64,000 nt of DNA from Pseudomonas mediterranea CFBP 5447 (lineage in GTDB: Bacteria; Pseudomonadota; Gammaproteobacteria; Pseudomonadales; Pseudomonadaceae): NCBI RefSeq assembly GCF_000774145.1, contig NZ_KN322983.1, forward strand, positions 1 through 64,000, written 5' to 3'. Every line of letters begins with the position of its first letter. Position 1 is the stretch's first letter. Under the pieces are notes generated by a model. It saw only the letters and a list, made by a program, of their open reading frames with translations. It was not told the origin of the DNA and ran no database searches. Shown here in pieces: positions 17,104 to 27,613 of the stretch. A program made the translations under genes and the position numbers.

Positions 17104-17275
17104 GGGTTCAGCGTGATCCGTGAAGGAGTGGTGACCGGATCCCAGACCATGGTCACAAATTTTTCGCAAACATCGGTCATCGTGCCGGCTATTGCCGAGA
17201 ACTGGACAGTCATTAAGGGTTTGCGGCATAGTCGCCGGGTTCTGATACCTGCTCACAGATAACAAGGAACAGCAG

Positions 17276-17728
17276 ATGGCGACCCTTTTGGTCCTGCACG
17301 GACCCAACCTGAACCTGCTGGGCACCCGTGAACCGGGCGTCTATGGGGCCGTGACACTGGCCCAGATCAACCAGGACCTGGAGCAGCGGGCCCGCGCCAG
17401 CGGCCATCACCTGCTCTATCTGCAGAGCAACGCCGAATACGAATTGATCGACCGCATCCATGCCGCCCGTGGCGAAGGCGTGGACTTCATTTTGATCAAT
17501 CCAGCAGCTTTTACGCATACAAGTGTCGCATTACGTGACGCGCTGCTGGCGGTGAGCATCCCATTCATCGAAGTGCATTTGTCCAACGTGCACAAACGCG
17601 AACCTTTCCGCCATCACTCCTACTTTTCCGATGTAGCGGTGGGAGTGATCTGCGGCCTTGGCGCCAGCGGTTACCGACTGGCCCTGGAGGCCGCCCTAGA
17701 GCAGCTTGAAAAACAGGCAACAGCTTGA
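17276..17728 (+). CDS. aroQ: Type II 3-dehydroquinate dehydratase
   Basis: A 150-residue dodecameric-type dehydroquinase, third step of the shikimate pathway (3-dehydroquinate to 3-dehydroshikimate). Visible family features are [16 protein letters not shown] (with the active-site tyrosine in the flexible loop), [33 protein letters not shown], and [25 protein letters not shown], which includes the catalytic histidine. It is followed 48 bases downstream by accB, as in other pseudomonads (aroQ-accB-accC). Confidence 0.95.
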   Translation: MATLLVLHGPNLNLLGTREPGVYGAVTLAQINQDLEQRARASGHHLLYLQSNAEYELIDRIHAARGEGVDFILINPAAFTHTSVALRDALLAVSIPFIEVHLSNVHKREPFRHHSYFSDVAVGVICGLGASGYRLALEAALEQLEKQATA

Positions 17729-17776
17729 ACAACAAGCGTTAAACGCCCCTGACCGACCCTTGGGAGTTGATGATTC

Positions 17777-18247
17777 ATGGATATCCGTAAAGTTAAGAAA
17801 CTGATCGAATTGCTGGAAGAGTCCGGCATCGACGAGCTGGAGATCAAGGAAGGCGAAGAGTCCGTACGCATCAGCCGTCACAGCAAGACTCCAGCCCAGC
17901 AGTTCTACGCCCCGGCACCGATGCAGGCTCCAGCCGCCGCAGCAGCGCCAGCCGCTCCGGCCGCTGCTGCTCCGGCCGCTGCTCCAGCTGCCGCCGCCGC
18001 TCCAGCGCTCAACGGCACTGTCGCTCGTTCGCCAATGGTGGGCACCTTCTATCGCAAGTCTTCGCCAACTTCGCCATCCTTCGTTGAAGTGGGCCAGACC
18101 GTGAAGAAAGGCGACACCCTGTGCATCGTCGAAGCCATGAAGATGATGAACCACATCGAAGCTGAAACCAGCGGTGTGATCGAGTCCATCCTCGTTGAAG
18201 ACGGCCAGCCGGTTGAGTACGACCAACCGCTGTTCACCATCGTTTGA
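17777..18247 (+). CDS. accB: Biotin carboxyl carrier protein of acetyl-CoA carboxylase
   Basis: A 156-residue subunit carrying biotin for acetyl-CoA carboxylase, the committed step of fatty-acid synthesis. The N-terminal dimerisation segment ([34 protein letters not shown]) is followed by a long Ala/Pro linker (~residues 50-75) and the biotinyl domain with EAMKMMNHI; Lys122 is the biotinylated residue. The linker DNA is a GC-rich low-complexity tract. The accC start follows the stop by 17 bases. Confidence 0.96.
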   Translation: MDIRKVKKLIELLEESGIDELEIKEGEESVRISRHSKTPAQQFYAPAPMQAPAAAAAPAAPAAAAPAAAPAAAAAPALNGTVARSPMVGTFYRKSSPTSPSFVEVGQTVKKGDTLCIVEAMKMMNHIEAETSGVIESILVEDGQPVEYDQPLFTIV

Positions 18248-18264
18248 ACCGCGGAGAGCCTTTG

Positions 18265-19620
18265 ATGACTGCGAAGCTGGAAAAAGTCCTGATCGCGAAC
18301 CGCGGTGAGATCGCCCTGCGGATCCTGCGTGCCTGCAAAGAGATGGGCATCAAGACCGTCGCCGTTTACTCCAAGGCCGACAAAGAGCTGATGCACCTGG
18401 GCCTGGCGGACGAATCCGTCTGCATCGGCCCGGCTTCTGCCGCGCACTCCTACCTGCACATCCCGGCGATCATTGCCGCCGCCGAAGTGACCGGCGCCAC
18501 TGCCATTCACCCAGGCTACGGGTTCCTGGCGGAAAACGCCGACTTCGCCGAACAGGTCGAGAATTCCGGCTTTGCCTTCATCGGCCCGAAAGCCGAGACC
18601 ATCCGCCTGATGGGCGACAAGGTGTCGGCCAAGCACGCCATGATCGCAGCCGGCGTACCGACCGTTCCGGGTTCCGACGGCCCGCTGCCTGAGGACGAAG
18701 AAACCGCCCTGCGCATCGGTCGCGAAGTCGGTTACCCGGTGATCATCAAGGCCGCCGGCGGCGGCGGTGGTCGTGGCATGCGCGTGGTGTACAAGGAAGA
18801 AGACCTGATTTCCTCGGCGAAACTGACCCGCTCCGAAGCTGGCGCGGCGTTCGGCAACCCGATGGTCTATCTGGAAAAATTCCTCACCAACCCACGCCAC
18901 GTCGAAGTCCAGGTGCTGTCCGACGGCCAGGGCCAAGCGATCCATCTGGGCGACCGCGACTGCTCGCTGCAACGTCGTCACCAGAAGGTCCTCGAAGAAG
19001 CGCCGGCACCGGGCATCGACGAGAAGGCCCGCCAGGAAGTCCTGGCGCGTTGCGTCAAGGCCTGCATCGACATCGGCTACCGCGGCGCCGGTACCTTCGA
19101 GTTCCTGTACGAGAACGGTCGCTTCTACTTCATCGAAATGAACACCCGTGTTCAGGTAGAGCACCCGGTTTCGGAAATGGTTACCGGTATCGACATCGTC
19201 AAGGAGATGCTCAGCATCGCCGCCGGCAACAAGCTGTCGTTCACCCAGGATGACGTGGTCATCCGCGGTCACGCGCTGGAATGCCGGATCAACGCCGAAG
19301 ACCCGAAAACCTTCATGCCAAGCCCAGGCACGGTCAAGCACTTCCACGCCCCGGGCGGCAATGGCGTTCGCGTCGATTCGCACCTGTACAGCGGTTATGC
19401 CGTTCCGCCGAACTACGATTCGTTGATCGGCAAGCTGATCACCTACGGGGCGACCCGCGACGAAGCCATGGCGCGCATGCGCAATGCGCTGGAAGAAATC
19501 GTGGTTGACGGGATCAAGACCAACATCCCGCTGCACCGCGATCTGGTCCGTGACAAAGGCTTCTGCGAAGGCGGCGTCAACATCCATTACCTGGAGCACA
19601 AGCTGGCCCACGAGGCTTGA
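18265..19620 (+). CDS. accC: Biotin carboxylase subunit of acetyl-CoA carboxylase
   Basis: A 451-residue ATP-grasp enzyme that carboxylates biotin on AccB using bicarbonate and ATP. Seen: [19 protein letters not shown] at the N-terminus, [29 protein letters not shown] (ATP-binding glycine loop), [44 protein letters not shown] chose the ATG at 18265, preceded by GGAGAG, rather than an in-frame ATG seven codons upstream that overlaps accB. A strong terminator follows. Confidence 0.96.
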   Translation: MTAKLEKVLIANRGEIALRILRACKEMGIKTVAVYSKADKELMHLGLADESVCIGPASAAHSYLHIPAIIAAAEVTGATAIHPGYGFLAENADFAEQVENSGFAFIGPKAETIRLMGDKVSAKHAMIAAGVPTVPGSDGPLPEDEETALRIGREVGYPVIIKAAGGGGGRGMRVVYKEEDLISSAKLTRSEAGAAFGNPMVYLEKFLTNPRHVEVQVLSDGQGQAIHLGDRDCSLQRRHQKVLEEAPAPGIDEKARQEVLARCVKACIDIGYRGAGTFEFLYENGRFYFIEMNTRVQVEHPVSEMVTGIDIVKEMLSIAAGNKLSFTQDDVVIRGHALECRINAEDPKTFMPSPGTVKHFHAPGGNGVRVDSHLYSGYAVPPNYDSLIGKLITYGATRDEAMARMRNALEEIVVDGIKTNIPLHRDLVRDKGFCEGGVNIHYLEHKLAHEA

Positions 19621-19635
19621 TGTCCCAAGTGATGT

Positions 19636-19671
19636 AAAAAGACCCCGGTCCGTTGGCCGGGGTCTTTTTTT
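19636..19671 (+). terminator. Intrinsic terminator after accBC
   Basis: AAAAAGACCCCGG and CCGGGGTCTTTTTTT form a 12-13 bp stem around an 8-base loop, followed by a T-run. It ends accBC transcription just before the convergent toxin gene and, having A-runs and T-runs on both sides, may work in both directions. Confidence 0.93.
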
Positions 19672-19684
19672 GCCTGCCGACCGA

Positions 19685-22600
19685 TCAGCTCAGCACCACC
19701 GTCGAGAAAGCCTGCGCTTCGATCTGCGCGGAAGTCACCGGCCTCCCCTGCCCGGTGCTGACGGCACCACTGGGATTGGCAACCAGGGGCTCGTTGCGCA
19801 CGCGCCTCATGAACCCACGTGCTCGCACCGACACCGGATCGGCGCTCTTTTTCGCTCGCGCCAGCACCGGTATGTAGTAGCGTTCGACCTGGCCACGCGA
19901 TGTCTTGAATACCGATGTCACGCCACTGCGCAGATCCAGCGCGACGCCATAGGTATTGCCGAAACAGGACGAGTACGACCAGTGATCCCATGTGGGTCGC
20001 AGGCCTTGGCGCCGCATCGCCGACCTGACCCGTCCGCCGATGTCAGTGCCGGTCAGCCAATCCCCGCCCACCAGACTGGCACGGATATCCTGCACCGCTC
20101 CGCCCAGGCGCTGCGTCACATCCCGCAGGCTGCGTTCGATCAGCGAGCGGATATTGTGATCGAAGTGAATGACGGCCCCCATCCTGGTGGTCGGGTTGTA
20201 CAGCGAAGCGATCACGCAGGTCTGCGCGTTCAGTGAAAACAGATAGTTGTCCGCGACCGCCTCGCTGAACCTCGCCACCACCGCCTCGCCCTGCAACGCC
20301 CCCCTTGAGACGTCCGGGAAGACATGACCAGCAAACGCCTCCCGCAAGTCATTCACGCGCCCAAGGTAGGCCACCTCGCCGTTTCCACCCAGCAAGCCCG
20401 GCCTGTTGTATACCCACTTGCCATTCGGCAGCCTGCGCAGGGGTTCCTGATAAAGCGCCCCGGGATTCCTGGCATCCACCAGGCGCAGACCGTCAGAAGA
20501 AGGATCCTTCTTCACCCGGTAGTACCTGCCCTTGCGCTTGATGAAGTAGATGTCCTGCGGCTGTGACGCACTGGACGGGCTACGCCAGGTGCCCTTGAAA
20601 ATGCCCTGCGCAGTCACCTCCGTCAGGTTTGCCGGCACTTCCTTGAGGGCCTGACGGGGCTTGAAGCGTATGGGCTGCAGCACCGGATCACTCTCTTTGG
20701 CAACAACCGAGGCCACATGCCTCAAGCGTCGGGCGGACAACGATGCTGGCTTCACGACCTGCGTCAGACGCCTGGCAGCGCTCACGATCTGCGGCCAGAA
20801 CGCAGCGAACAACGCTCCCCAGGCCGCGAACATCCAATGCCACAGGGCGCTTTCCGTGTCGCCCTGGACATGCGCCTCGATGGCCTGCCCTGAACTCACG
20901 GTAACGAGGCCGATATCCAGCAGCAGGACAAAAGGGGGATACACCATGCATACCGGGGCGGACGCAAAGAGCAGCCCCTTGAGGACCTGGTTCTCGATCA
21001 CTTCGGTACGGCTGGTGGTGACATCCTCCACATCGCTGACACTGCGCTCGATATAGGCATCGAACTCGGTGCGGATGTCGACGATCCGATTGAACTCGCG
21101 CAACGTATCGACGCGCGCACTTCCCTCTGCCAGGGCCTCCAGCGAGCGCCTTGCCTTTTCCCTGGCGGTGAGCGCCACCCGCCCCACGACATAGTCATGC
21201 AGTCGCGCAGCGACCCCTCCGGAAAAATCCCGGTACCGGCGAAAGGTAACCCCGTCCGGCGCGTCTGGCGTGTACAGCCAGGATGAACGTTTCGGATCGA
21301 AGTAGGTGAAAACGTAAACGCCCAATACGACATGCCCATCGACAGTGAACCTGAGCACGCCCTCGCGCCTCACCACAGTCCCCGGATATTCAGGGCCGGA
21401 CACTGCCGCCGACTCCCCCAGCAGAGTGACTTGGCGGGTGAGCCACCAGAATTCCGAATCGTTCAACAGGCCCTTGCCCTTCGCGACGCGCAGATCACGG
21501 TCCATTCGGATCAGCAGCATGTGACGGTAGGTATTGCGGCGCTTGATGTAGGCAGGCGAATCGACGTCGAGGAACCTGGCGCGGATTTCCTTCCCATAGT
21601 GCTCGCCTACATAGGCCTGTCGGATATAGAGCGCCAGGTCGGCACTGCGAACCTGCCCCAGGTCCTGCCCGACAGAAGAGCGCACGCCTTTGCGGGGATC
21701 ATCGATACCCGAGTTGTCGTCGTACCCATGGATGACCAGATCCAGCAGGCTTGCGGTCTTCGTGTTCCGACCCGCAAGCCCCGGGCTGTAGTCGATGAGG
21801 ATAGTCGCGGGATCCACCGGCTCGAGTACGCCCCTACTGCGCAAGTAAGGCGTGATCGCCTGGGCGACGGTGCGCCTGGCGAAATCCACGAAGACTTCGA
21901 AGTCCGCAAGCTGCTCGTTGAACGCCCGCTGGTGAACCAGCAACTCCTGACTCAAGCTGCTGATGTTTCGACGGGCATCAAGCGGCAACGCGGAGTACCA
22001 GCGAGGCGACTCGTCCAACTGCACCTGCGCCAGGTTATTGGCCAGCCCCATGGTCACAGCGTCTTCCAGGCATACCCTGAACCCGGTCCCTCCTACCCGC
22101 GGATCCTTGTTCGAATCCCAGGAAACCGGCTTGTCCACCACACGGGCAAAGTATTCCCGAGCCAGCTCGCGGCTATCGGGCGACAGTTGCTGCGCCAGGT
22201 ATTCGCGCCCGGCTTCGGTTCGGGTCCATGCACCTATTTCCATGCTCACGGCCCATAGCGACGGCAACTCGATCCACTCCTGGCCATCGGGCCTGGCGGG
22301 GGCATACAGCACCAGGTCGCCCTGCATATCCTCACGAAAAAACAGCAACAGATCGGCGCATCGCAGGCCGTTTGGCAGTGCCAGACCGGTGACATGCAGC
22401 AGGTTGACGGACACTCCCCCGCCCTCCCACAAGGCTTTGATCGCGTCATGATTGACCGCCTTCAAATGCCCCGCGCAACGCGCCACAAATGCGCTTTGCC
22501 GCAGACGGGCCGCGAGCCAGTCGAACATGGCACGCTTCAGATCCGCCCGCTCATATTGATCAGTCAGCGCCTGCAAGTACCCGGCGGGCGCATCCACGTC

Positions 22601-23632
22601 CGCCAACAACCGGATGACGAAAGCCGATGCAAGGGGCTGATTGCGCAGCATCGCGCCATTTTCCACCAACAGTACCGACACGGCATCCGACCTCACCGGG
22701 CCCGCCGCCACCAGCTCGCTCAGACTGTGACGCTGGATGGGCTGGTCAACCACCGCTCTCCATTGCAATGTCACCCGCACGCGGTCCGGCTCGACCTCCA
22801 TGTCCAGTTCATGTCGGATATGCGCCTTGGCCTGTTGTCGAGCGAAGGCCTGCAGCGAACCCAGGCCAGCGAGCAACTCATCGACCCGCGTCTGCGCCTG
22901 CACAGTCTGCTCCTGAAGCAACAGTAGCGACGCTCGCTCAGGCTCGCCCAACACCTGCAACCAACGAGGCAACTGCAGGCTGGCCACCGCATCGAGATTC
23001 GCGCGCTCCTGTGCAGTGGCCAGCGCCGTTGATTCACTCATGCGCTGCCAGGCGTCCTCAAGCGTTTCGATGCGCTCTCGCAGCGCCTCGACGTCCAGGC
23101 CGGCCAGTTGGTCAGGTTGAAAAATCCTGTCGACGGCCGCCATATGTCCGGCCAGCTTCTGCTGGACCAGGCCCTCGAGCGAGGCGTCACCCGCGGTCAT
23201 TTGCCAATAACGACGCAGGTAGTCCTTGTAATGGTTGATGCCGCCCCAGGCTGCGGACTCCACGACCTGGACAATGACGTCCTGACGCTCGGCCGAAAAC
23301 CCCATGTCGGGCCCACCAGGCCAACGGAATGCCACGTCGTATTCCGGGTCAGGCGCCAGCGGCTCGTTGTCGATCATCCGTTGCAGCACCGTGTCCAGCA
23401 GGGTGCCGATGAAATATGGATCGATATTGCCTTCCTGGTAATGGGTACGCAGTTCGACCAACAGATACTCTTCCAGCACTTCCAATAAAGTCATCTGGCC
23501 CAGCAATCGCGGGTCGATAACGGCCTTCCAGCGTGCCAGCCTTTCCAGAACGGCTTGTGCGGTTTCCGCCTGCGGGATAGATACCGCTCCCGCGCCGTTC
23601 GCCTTGCTTTGCCCCTCGGCAGTGTTGTCCAT
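19685..23632 (-). CDS. Large DUF6543/dermonecrotic-toxin-type protein with CheD-like C-terminal deamidase domain
   Basis: A 1315-residue predicted toxin. The bulk matches large Pseudomonas proteins annotated as dermonecrotic-toxin/DUF6543 ([25 protein letters not shown], the [12 protein letters not shown] segment); from memory, moderate certainty. Two hydrophobic segments near 887-914 and 930-950 could insert in a membrane. Residues ~1125-1260 resemble CheD-fold glutamine deamidases: Cys1139 and His1156 in [18 protein letters not shown], with the C-to-H spacing of 17 seen in CheD, then [30 protein letters not shown] and a [13 protein letters not shown] stretch. No signal peptide. The start at 23632 has GGAGG 7 bases upstream. 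It lies between accC and prmA on the opposite strand. Target and delivery route are unknown. Confidence 0.82.
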   Translation of the reverse strand: MDNTAEGQSKANGAGAVSIPQAETAQAVLERLARWKAVIDPRLLGQMTLLEVLEEYLLVELRTHYQEGNIDPYFIGTLLDTVLQRMIDNEPLAPDPEYDVAFRWPGGPDMGFSAERQDVIVQVVESAAWGGINHYKDYLRRYWQMTAGDASLEGLVQQKLAGHMAAVDRIFQPDQLAGLDVEALRERIETLEDAWQRMSESTALATAQERANLDAVASLQLPRWLQVLGEPERASLLLLQEQTVQAQTRVDELLAGLGSLQAFARQQAKAHIRHELDMEVEPDRVRVTLQWRAVVDQPIQRHSLSELVAAGPVRSDAVSVLLVENGAMLRNQPLASAFVIRLLADVDAPAGYLQALTDQYERADLKRAMFDWLAARLRQSAFVARCAGHLKAVNHDAIKALWEGGGVSVNLLHVTGLALPNGLRCADLLLFFREDMQGDLVLYAPARPDGQEWIELPSLWAVSMEIGAWTRTEAGREYLAQQLSPDSRELAREYFARVVDKPVSWDSNKDPRVGGTGFRVCLEDAVTMGLANNLAQVQLDESPRWYSALPLDARRNISSLSQELLVHQRAFNEQLADFEVFVDFARRTVAQAITPYLRSRGVLEPVDPATILIDYSPGLAGRNTKTASLLDLVIHGYDDNSGIDDPRKGVRSSVGQDLGQVRSADLALYIRQAYVGEHYGKEIRARFLDVDSPAYIKRRNTYRHMLLIRMDRDLRVAKGKGLLNDSEFWWLTRQVTLLGESAAVSGPEYPGTVVRREGVLRFTVDGHVVLGVYVFTYFDPKRSSWLYTPDAPDGVTFRRYRDFSGGVAARLHDYVVGRVALTAREKARRSLEALAEGSARVDTLREFNRIVDIRTEFDAYIERSVSDVEDVTTSRTEVIENQVLKGLLFASAPVCMVYPPFVLLLDIGLVTVSSGQAIEAHVQGDTESALWHWMFAAWGALFAAFWPQIVSAARRLTQVVKPASLSARRLRHVASVVAKESDPVLQPIRFKPRQALKEVPANLTEVTAQGIFKGTWRSPSSASQPQDIYFIKRKGRYYRVKKDPSSDGLRLVDARNPGALYQEPLRRLPNGKWVYNRPGLLGGNGEVAYLGRVNDLREAFAGHVFPDVSRGALQGEAVVARFSEAVADNYLFSLNAQTCVIASLYNPTTRMGAVIHFDHNIRSLIERSLRDVTQRLGGAVQDIRASLVGGDWLTGTDIGGRVRSAMRRQGLRPTWDHWSYSSCFGNTYGVALDLRSGVTSVFKTSRGQVERYYIPVLARAKKSADPVSVRARGFMRRVRNEPLVANPSGAVSTGQGRPVTSAQIEAQAFSTVVLS

Positions 23633-23876
23633 CACGTTCCTCCCTGTTGTGTGGACCCTCACCTTATCCGCGGTGCAATACCTCCATGTCATACATATAT
23701 ATATCGAAACATCACGCTGGAAGGTCGTCGCGACCGGTACTCGAATCAGCCGCACGGGCGACCGGGCTTATCCACTTTGGCGACGACCTGGCGTACACTG
23801 CGCAGCTTTCGCAGCCTGGTGGCCACACAGGTCACTGAGGCTGCTTCCTGTAGATTCATTTCCAAAGGTGCCCGCC
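23633..23876. promoter_or_regulatory. Divergent intergenic region, toxin gene / prmA
   Basis: About 245 bases between two divergent starts. It contains an A/T-rich tract (about 23690-23710, with an alternating TA run), unusual for the neighbourhood, that is a plausible promoter region for the toxin gene, and the GGAGG ribosome site of that gene. prmA, normally read through from accC or nearby, must have its own promoter here. No exact boxes are assigned. Confidence 0.4.
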
Positions 23877-24755
23877 ATGCCTTGGCTGCAAGTACGTCTG
23901 GCCATCAGCCCGGAACAAGCCGAAACCTACGAAGATGCGTTTCTTGAAGTAGGCGCCGTATCGGTCACCTTCATGGACGCCGAAGACCAGCCGATCTTCG
24001 AGCCGGAACTCAACACCACCCCGTTGTGGTCCCACACCCACTTGCTGGCCCTGTTCGAAGGGGGCACCGAAGCGACCAGCGTGCTGGCCCATCTGGAACT
24101 GCTGACCGGCAGCCCGTTGCCCGAACATCACAGCGAAGTGATCGAAGACCAGGACTGGGAACGCAGCTGGATGGACAATTTCCAGCCGATGCGCTTCGGC
24201 CAGCGGCTGTGGATCGTACCGAGCTGGCACGCGGCGCCGGAGCCGGACGCCGTCAACCTGCTGCTGGACCCGGGCCTGGCGTTCGGCACCGGCACCCACC
24301 CGACCACTGCGCTATGCCTGGAATGGCTCGACGGCCAGGATCTGAAGGGCTGCGATGTGCTCGACTTCGGCTGCGGCTCGGGCATCCTGGCCATTGCCGC
24401 GCTGCTGCTGGGCGCCAAACAGGCGGTCGGCACCGACATCGACGTCCAGGCCCTGGAAGCGTCCCGCGACAACGCCGGGCGCAACAACATTGCCGAAGCA
24501 CTGTTCCCCCTCTATCTGCCGCAGGACCTGCCCCAGGTCCAGGCCGACGTACTGGTGGCCAATATCCTCGCCGGACCGTTGGTCTCCCTGGCGCCGCAAC
24601 TGTCAGGTCTGGTCAAGCCGGGTGGACGACTGGCGCTGTCGGGCATCCTCGCTGAACAGGGCGAGGAAGTCGCCGCCGCTTATGCCGCCGACTTTGACCT
24701 GGATCCTATTGCCAATCGTGATGGCTGGGTGCGCATCACCGGACGTCGGCGCTAG
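23877..24755 (+). CDS. prmA: Ribosomal protein L11 methyltransferase
   Basis: A 292-residue SAM-dependent enzyme that trimethylates ribosomal protein L11. Seen: the N-terminal [32 protein letters not shown] domain, [21 protein letters not shown], the SAM motif [37 protein letters not shown] and the substrate motif [17 protein letters not shown]. The length equals typical PrmA. The ATG at 23877 begins the conserved sequence. The DUF3426 gene follows 30 bases downstream. Confidence 0.95.
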   Translation: MPWLQVRLAISPEQAETYEDAFLEVGAVSVTFMDAEDQPIFEPELNTTPLWSHTHLLALFEGGTEATSVLAHLELLTGSPLPEHHSEVIEDQDWERSWMDNFQPMRFGQRLWIVPSWHAAPEPDAVNLLLDPGLAFGTGTHPTTALCLEWLDGQDLKGCDVLDFGCGSGILAIAALLLGAKQAVGTDIDVQALEASRDNAGRNNIAEALFPLYLPQDLPQVQADVLVANILAGPLVSLAPQLSGLVKPGGRLALSGILAEQGEEVAAAYAADFDLDPIANRDGWVRITGRRR

Positions 24756-24785
24756 AATGGCCGCTTGTATCCACCGGATTGCCGC

Positions 24786-26021
24786 ATGACTGACAGCTTC
24801 GTCACCCAGTGCCCGCATTGCCACACCAGTTTTCGCGTCAGCCATGCTCAATTGAGCGTGGCCCGCGGGGTGGTTCGTTGCGGCTCGTGCCTGCAGGTGT
24901 TCAATGCCGCACGGCAGCTGCTGGAACAGCGGACCGCCCGGGAGCCCGCTCCCGTCGCCCCCGCGCCCATCCGGCCTGCCGCCGTCGAAGCACCGCCCAG
25001 GGCGATCAGCCAGAAGCAGTGGACCGCCGCCGAGCTCGACCTCGATGACCTGGACAAGGAGCTGGCGCGCCTGGAGCGCCGTGACAAACGGGCACCGGAC
25101 TCCTTCGGCCGACGCCGCGAAGATAACCTGAGCGCGCAGCGGGACCACCTTTCCGACGAGCAAGAACCCTGGTCCGACAGCCTGTACAGCGAGTCTCCCG
25201 CCGAGCGCGCGGAAGCCGTCGCCCAAGCCCCCATCGAGCCGTTCGCCCCCCACGAACCGGTCCGACCACCCCGTACCGAGCCGTCCCTGTCCCTGCCCCT
25301 GACGCTCGAACCACTGGAACCGGACGAAGTGCCTGGCGCGCCGCTGCACCTGGCGCCGGACGACGACCCCGACGAACGCCTCGAGCGCCTGTCCGCCACC
25401 GACGATATTGACGATATCGATGAAGAACCGGCCCTGCCGCGCAAGAAACGCGAACGCCAGGAGCCTGGAATCCGTGCCGAAGTCCTTCAGGACCTTGACG
25501 ATGATCCGTTGCAACTGGATTGGCGCAAGCGCCGCTCGCCCTGGGGACGGCGCCTGCTGTGGAGTCTGTTGATCCTGTTGGCCGCCGCCGCGCTGGCCGG
25601 CCAGTACATCGCCTACCACTTCGAGGAATTGGCCCGCCAGGACCAGTACCGCCCCTGGTTCCTGCAGATATGTCCGACCATCGGCTGCGACGTGCCGTCC
25701 AAGGTCGACATCGCCAAGATCAAAAGCAGCAACCTTGTGGTGCGCAGTCATCCGGACTTCAGCGGCGCCCTGGTGGTGGACGCGATCATCTACAATCGTG
25801 CGCCCTTCTCCCAGCCTTTTCCGCTGCTGGAACTGCGCTTCGCCGACCTAAACGGACACTTGATCGCCAGCCGTCGGTTCAAGCCCGGAGAGTACCTGGG
25901 CGGCGATCTCGAGGGCCTGGGGGAAATGCCACCGCAGACCCCTATTCATATCGCTCTGGACATTCTGGATCCGGGCCCCAAAGCGGTGAACTACAGTCTG
26001 AGCTTCCACTCTCCCGAGTGA
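24786..26021 (+). CDS. DUF3426 membrane protein with N-terminal zinc ribbon
   Basis: A 411-residue protein. The N-terminus has an MJ0042-type zinc ribbon (CPHC ... CGSC, residues ~10-37). A long acidic, Pro/Arg-rich disordered stretch follows (~60-250). A single transmembrane helix (LWSLLILLAAAALAGQYIAYHF) near 265-285 precedes a C-terminal DUF3426 domain. Widely placed next to prmA in pseudomonads. Function unknown, perhaps envelope or secretion related. Confidence 0.85.
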   Translation: MTDSFVTQCPHCHTSFRVSHAQLSVARGVVRCGSCLQVFNAARQLLEQRTAREPAPVAPAPIRPAAVEAPPRAISQKQWTAAELDLDDLDKELARLERRDKRAPDSFGRRREDNLSAQRDHLSDEQEPWSDSLYSESPAERAEAVAQAPIEPFAPHEPVRPPRTEPSLSLPLTLEPLEPDEVPGAPLHLAPDDDPDERLERLSATDDIDDIDEEPALPRKKRERQEPGIRAEVLQDLDDDPLQLDWRKRRSPWGRRLLWSLLILLAAAALAGQYIAYHFEELARQDQYRPWFLQICPTIGCDVPSKVDIAKIKSSNLVVRSHPDFSGALVVDAIIYNRAPFSQPFPLLELRFADLNGHLIASRRFKPGEYLGGDLEGLGEMPPQTPIHIALDILDPGPKAVNYSLSFHSPE

Positions 26022-26205
26022 AGTCAGCGGGGCCAGTCGATTGACGGCAGCTTTCTGACCCACCCCAGCCGGACCAAACCGCTGGCGATAACAAAATAGC
26101 TGTTCAGATTTTATCCAATTCCATCTTTATCCAGTCATCGAGAGCGGGTATCATGCCAACCCTTTTTCGAACTCTCATGATCCGGCCCCACTTCAGGGAA
26201 GTCCT

Positions 26206-27213
26206 ATGTCGGCGGTACGCATCGGCCCATACACACTGCAGAACGGTCTGGTTCTCGCCCCCATGGCGGGCGTCACCGATCAGCCCTTTCGTCAGTTGTG
26301 CAAACGGCTGGGCGCGGGTCTTGTGGTTTCGGAAATGGTCACCAGCGACATGAGCCTGTGGAACACCCGCAAGTCACGTCTGCGCATGATCCACGAGGGC
26401 GATCCCGAGCCCCGCTCGGTGCAGATCGCCGGTGGCGATGCACAGATGCTGGCAGAGGCGGCCCGGGCCAACGTGGCGCTGGGGGCACAGATCATCGACA
26501 TCAACATGGGCTGCCCGGCCAAGAAGGTCTGCAACAAGGCTGCCGGCTCGGCATTGTTGAAGGATGAAGCCCTGGTTACCGAGATCCTGCAGGCGGTCGT
26601 CGCCGCAGTCGATGTGCCGGTGACCTTGAAGATCCGCACCGGGTGGGACCGGGAAAACAAGAATGGCCTGACGGTGGCGAAGATCGCCGAACAGGCGGGA
26701 ATCACGGCGTTGGCGGTCCATGGCCGCACCCGTGCCGACCTGTACACCGGCGAGGCCGAGTACGACACCATCGCCGCGATCAAGCAGGCGGTGTCGATAC
26801 CGGTGTTTGCCAACGGCGACGTCGACTCGCCAGAGAAGGCCCGGTACGTGCTGGACGCGACCGGTGCCGACGGCCTGTTGATCGGTCGGGCTGCCCAGGG
26901 GCGGCCCTGGATTTTCCGTGAGATCGAACACTTCCTGCGCACTGGCGAAAAGCTGGCTGCGCCGCAAATGTCCGAGGTGGAACGAATTCTGCTGGAGCAT
27001 CTAGCCGCGCTGCATGCCTTCTATGGAGAAGTCATGGGCGTGCGCATCGCGCGCAAGCATGTGGGCTGGTATCTCGCAACCCTGCCGGGCGCCAGGGAGT
27101 TTCGCGCCCGCTTCAATCGTTTGGATGGTACGCAAGCACAATGCGCCGACGTTCAGGCCTTCTTCGCTGAACGTTACAAGAGCCTGACAGGGGACGAAGG
27201 GGTGGCCGCATGA
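26206..27213 (+). CDS. dusB: tRNA-dihydrouridine synthase DusB
   Basis: A 335-residue FMN-dependent enzyme that reduces uridine to dihydrouridine in tRNA D-loops. Seen: [43 protein letters not shown] with the catalytic cysteine, [25 protein letters not shown], and [12 protein letters not shown]. The upstream 184 bases after DUF3426 hold the promoter region. The dusB stop overlaps the fis start (ATGA), the classical dusB-fis operon. Confidence 0.95.
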   Translation: MSAVRIGPYTLQNGLVLAPMAGVTDQPFRQLCKRLGAGLVVSEMVTSDMSLWNTRKSRLRMIHEGDPEPRSVQIAGGDAQMLAEAARANVALGAQIIDINMGCPAKKVCNKAAGSALLKDEALVTEILQAVVAAVDVPVTLKIRTGWDRENKNGLTVAKIAEQAGITALAVHGRTRADLYTGEAEYDTIAAIKQAVSIPVFANGDVDSPEKARYVLDATGADGLLIGRAAQGRPWIFREIEHFLRTGEKLAAPQMSEVERILLEHLAALHAFYGEVMGVRIARKHVGWYLATLPGAREFRARFNRLDGTQAQCADVQAFFAERYKSLTGDEGVAA

Positions 27214-27530
27214 CGATGATGACCGAGACTTTAGTGAGTGGAATAACACCCGTGAGCGACAACGTGAATTTGAAACAGCACCTCAACACGCCCAGCGAAG
27301 AGGGTCAGACCCTTCGCGGGAGTGTCGAGAAGGCGCTGCACAATTATTTCGCCCACCTTGAGGGCGCTGCCGTCACGGATGTGTACAACCTGGTGCTTTC
27401 GGAAGTCGAGGCGCCACTGCTCGAAAGCGTGATGAACTACGTCAAGGGCAACCAGACCAAGGCCAGTGAGATGCTGGGCCTGAACCGCGGCACCCTGCGC
27501 AAGAAACTCAAGCAGTACGATCTGCTGTAA
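27210..27530 (+). CDS. fis: Nucleoid-associated protein Fis
   Basis: A 106-residue DNA-bending regulator. The C-terminal helix-turn-helix [31 protein letters not shown] is the hallmark; the N-terminal part matches pseudomonad Fis ([12 protein letters not shown]). Fis controls stable RNA and many growth-phase genes. Translated from dusB by overlap. An intrinsic terminator follows. Confidence 0.96.
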   Translation: MTMMTETLVSGITPVSDNVNLKQHLNTPSEEGQTLRGSVEKALHNYFAHLEGAAVTDVYNLVLSEVEAPLLESVMNYVKGNQTKASEMLGLNRGTLRKKLKQYDLL

Positions 27531-27547
27531 GCATTCAATCAAACCAG

Positions 27548-27581
27548 AAAGGCGCCCGCGTAGAAAACGGTCGCCTTTTTT
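27548..27581 (+). terminator. Intrinsic terminator after dusB-fis
   Basis: AAAGGCG-C-CCG and CGG-T-CGCCTTTTTT pair around a short A-rich loop (one mismatched position), followed by six T's. It lies 17 bases after the fis stop. Confidence 0.88.
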
Positions 27582-27613
27582 GCTGACTTCCCTTGCTTTT
27601 GATGGAAATTGAA

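Noticed and set aside
18049..19611. 520-codon open frame on the minus strand
   Set aside because: Shadow of accB and accC, whose identity is certain.
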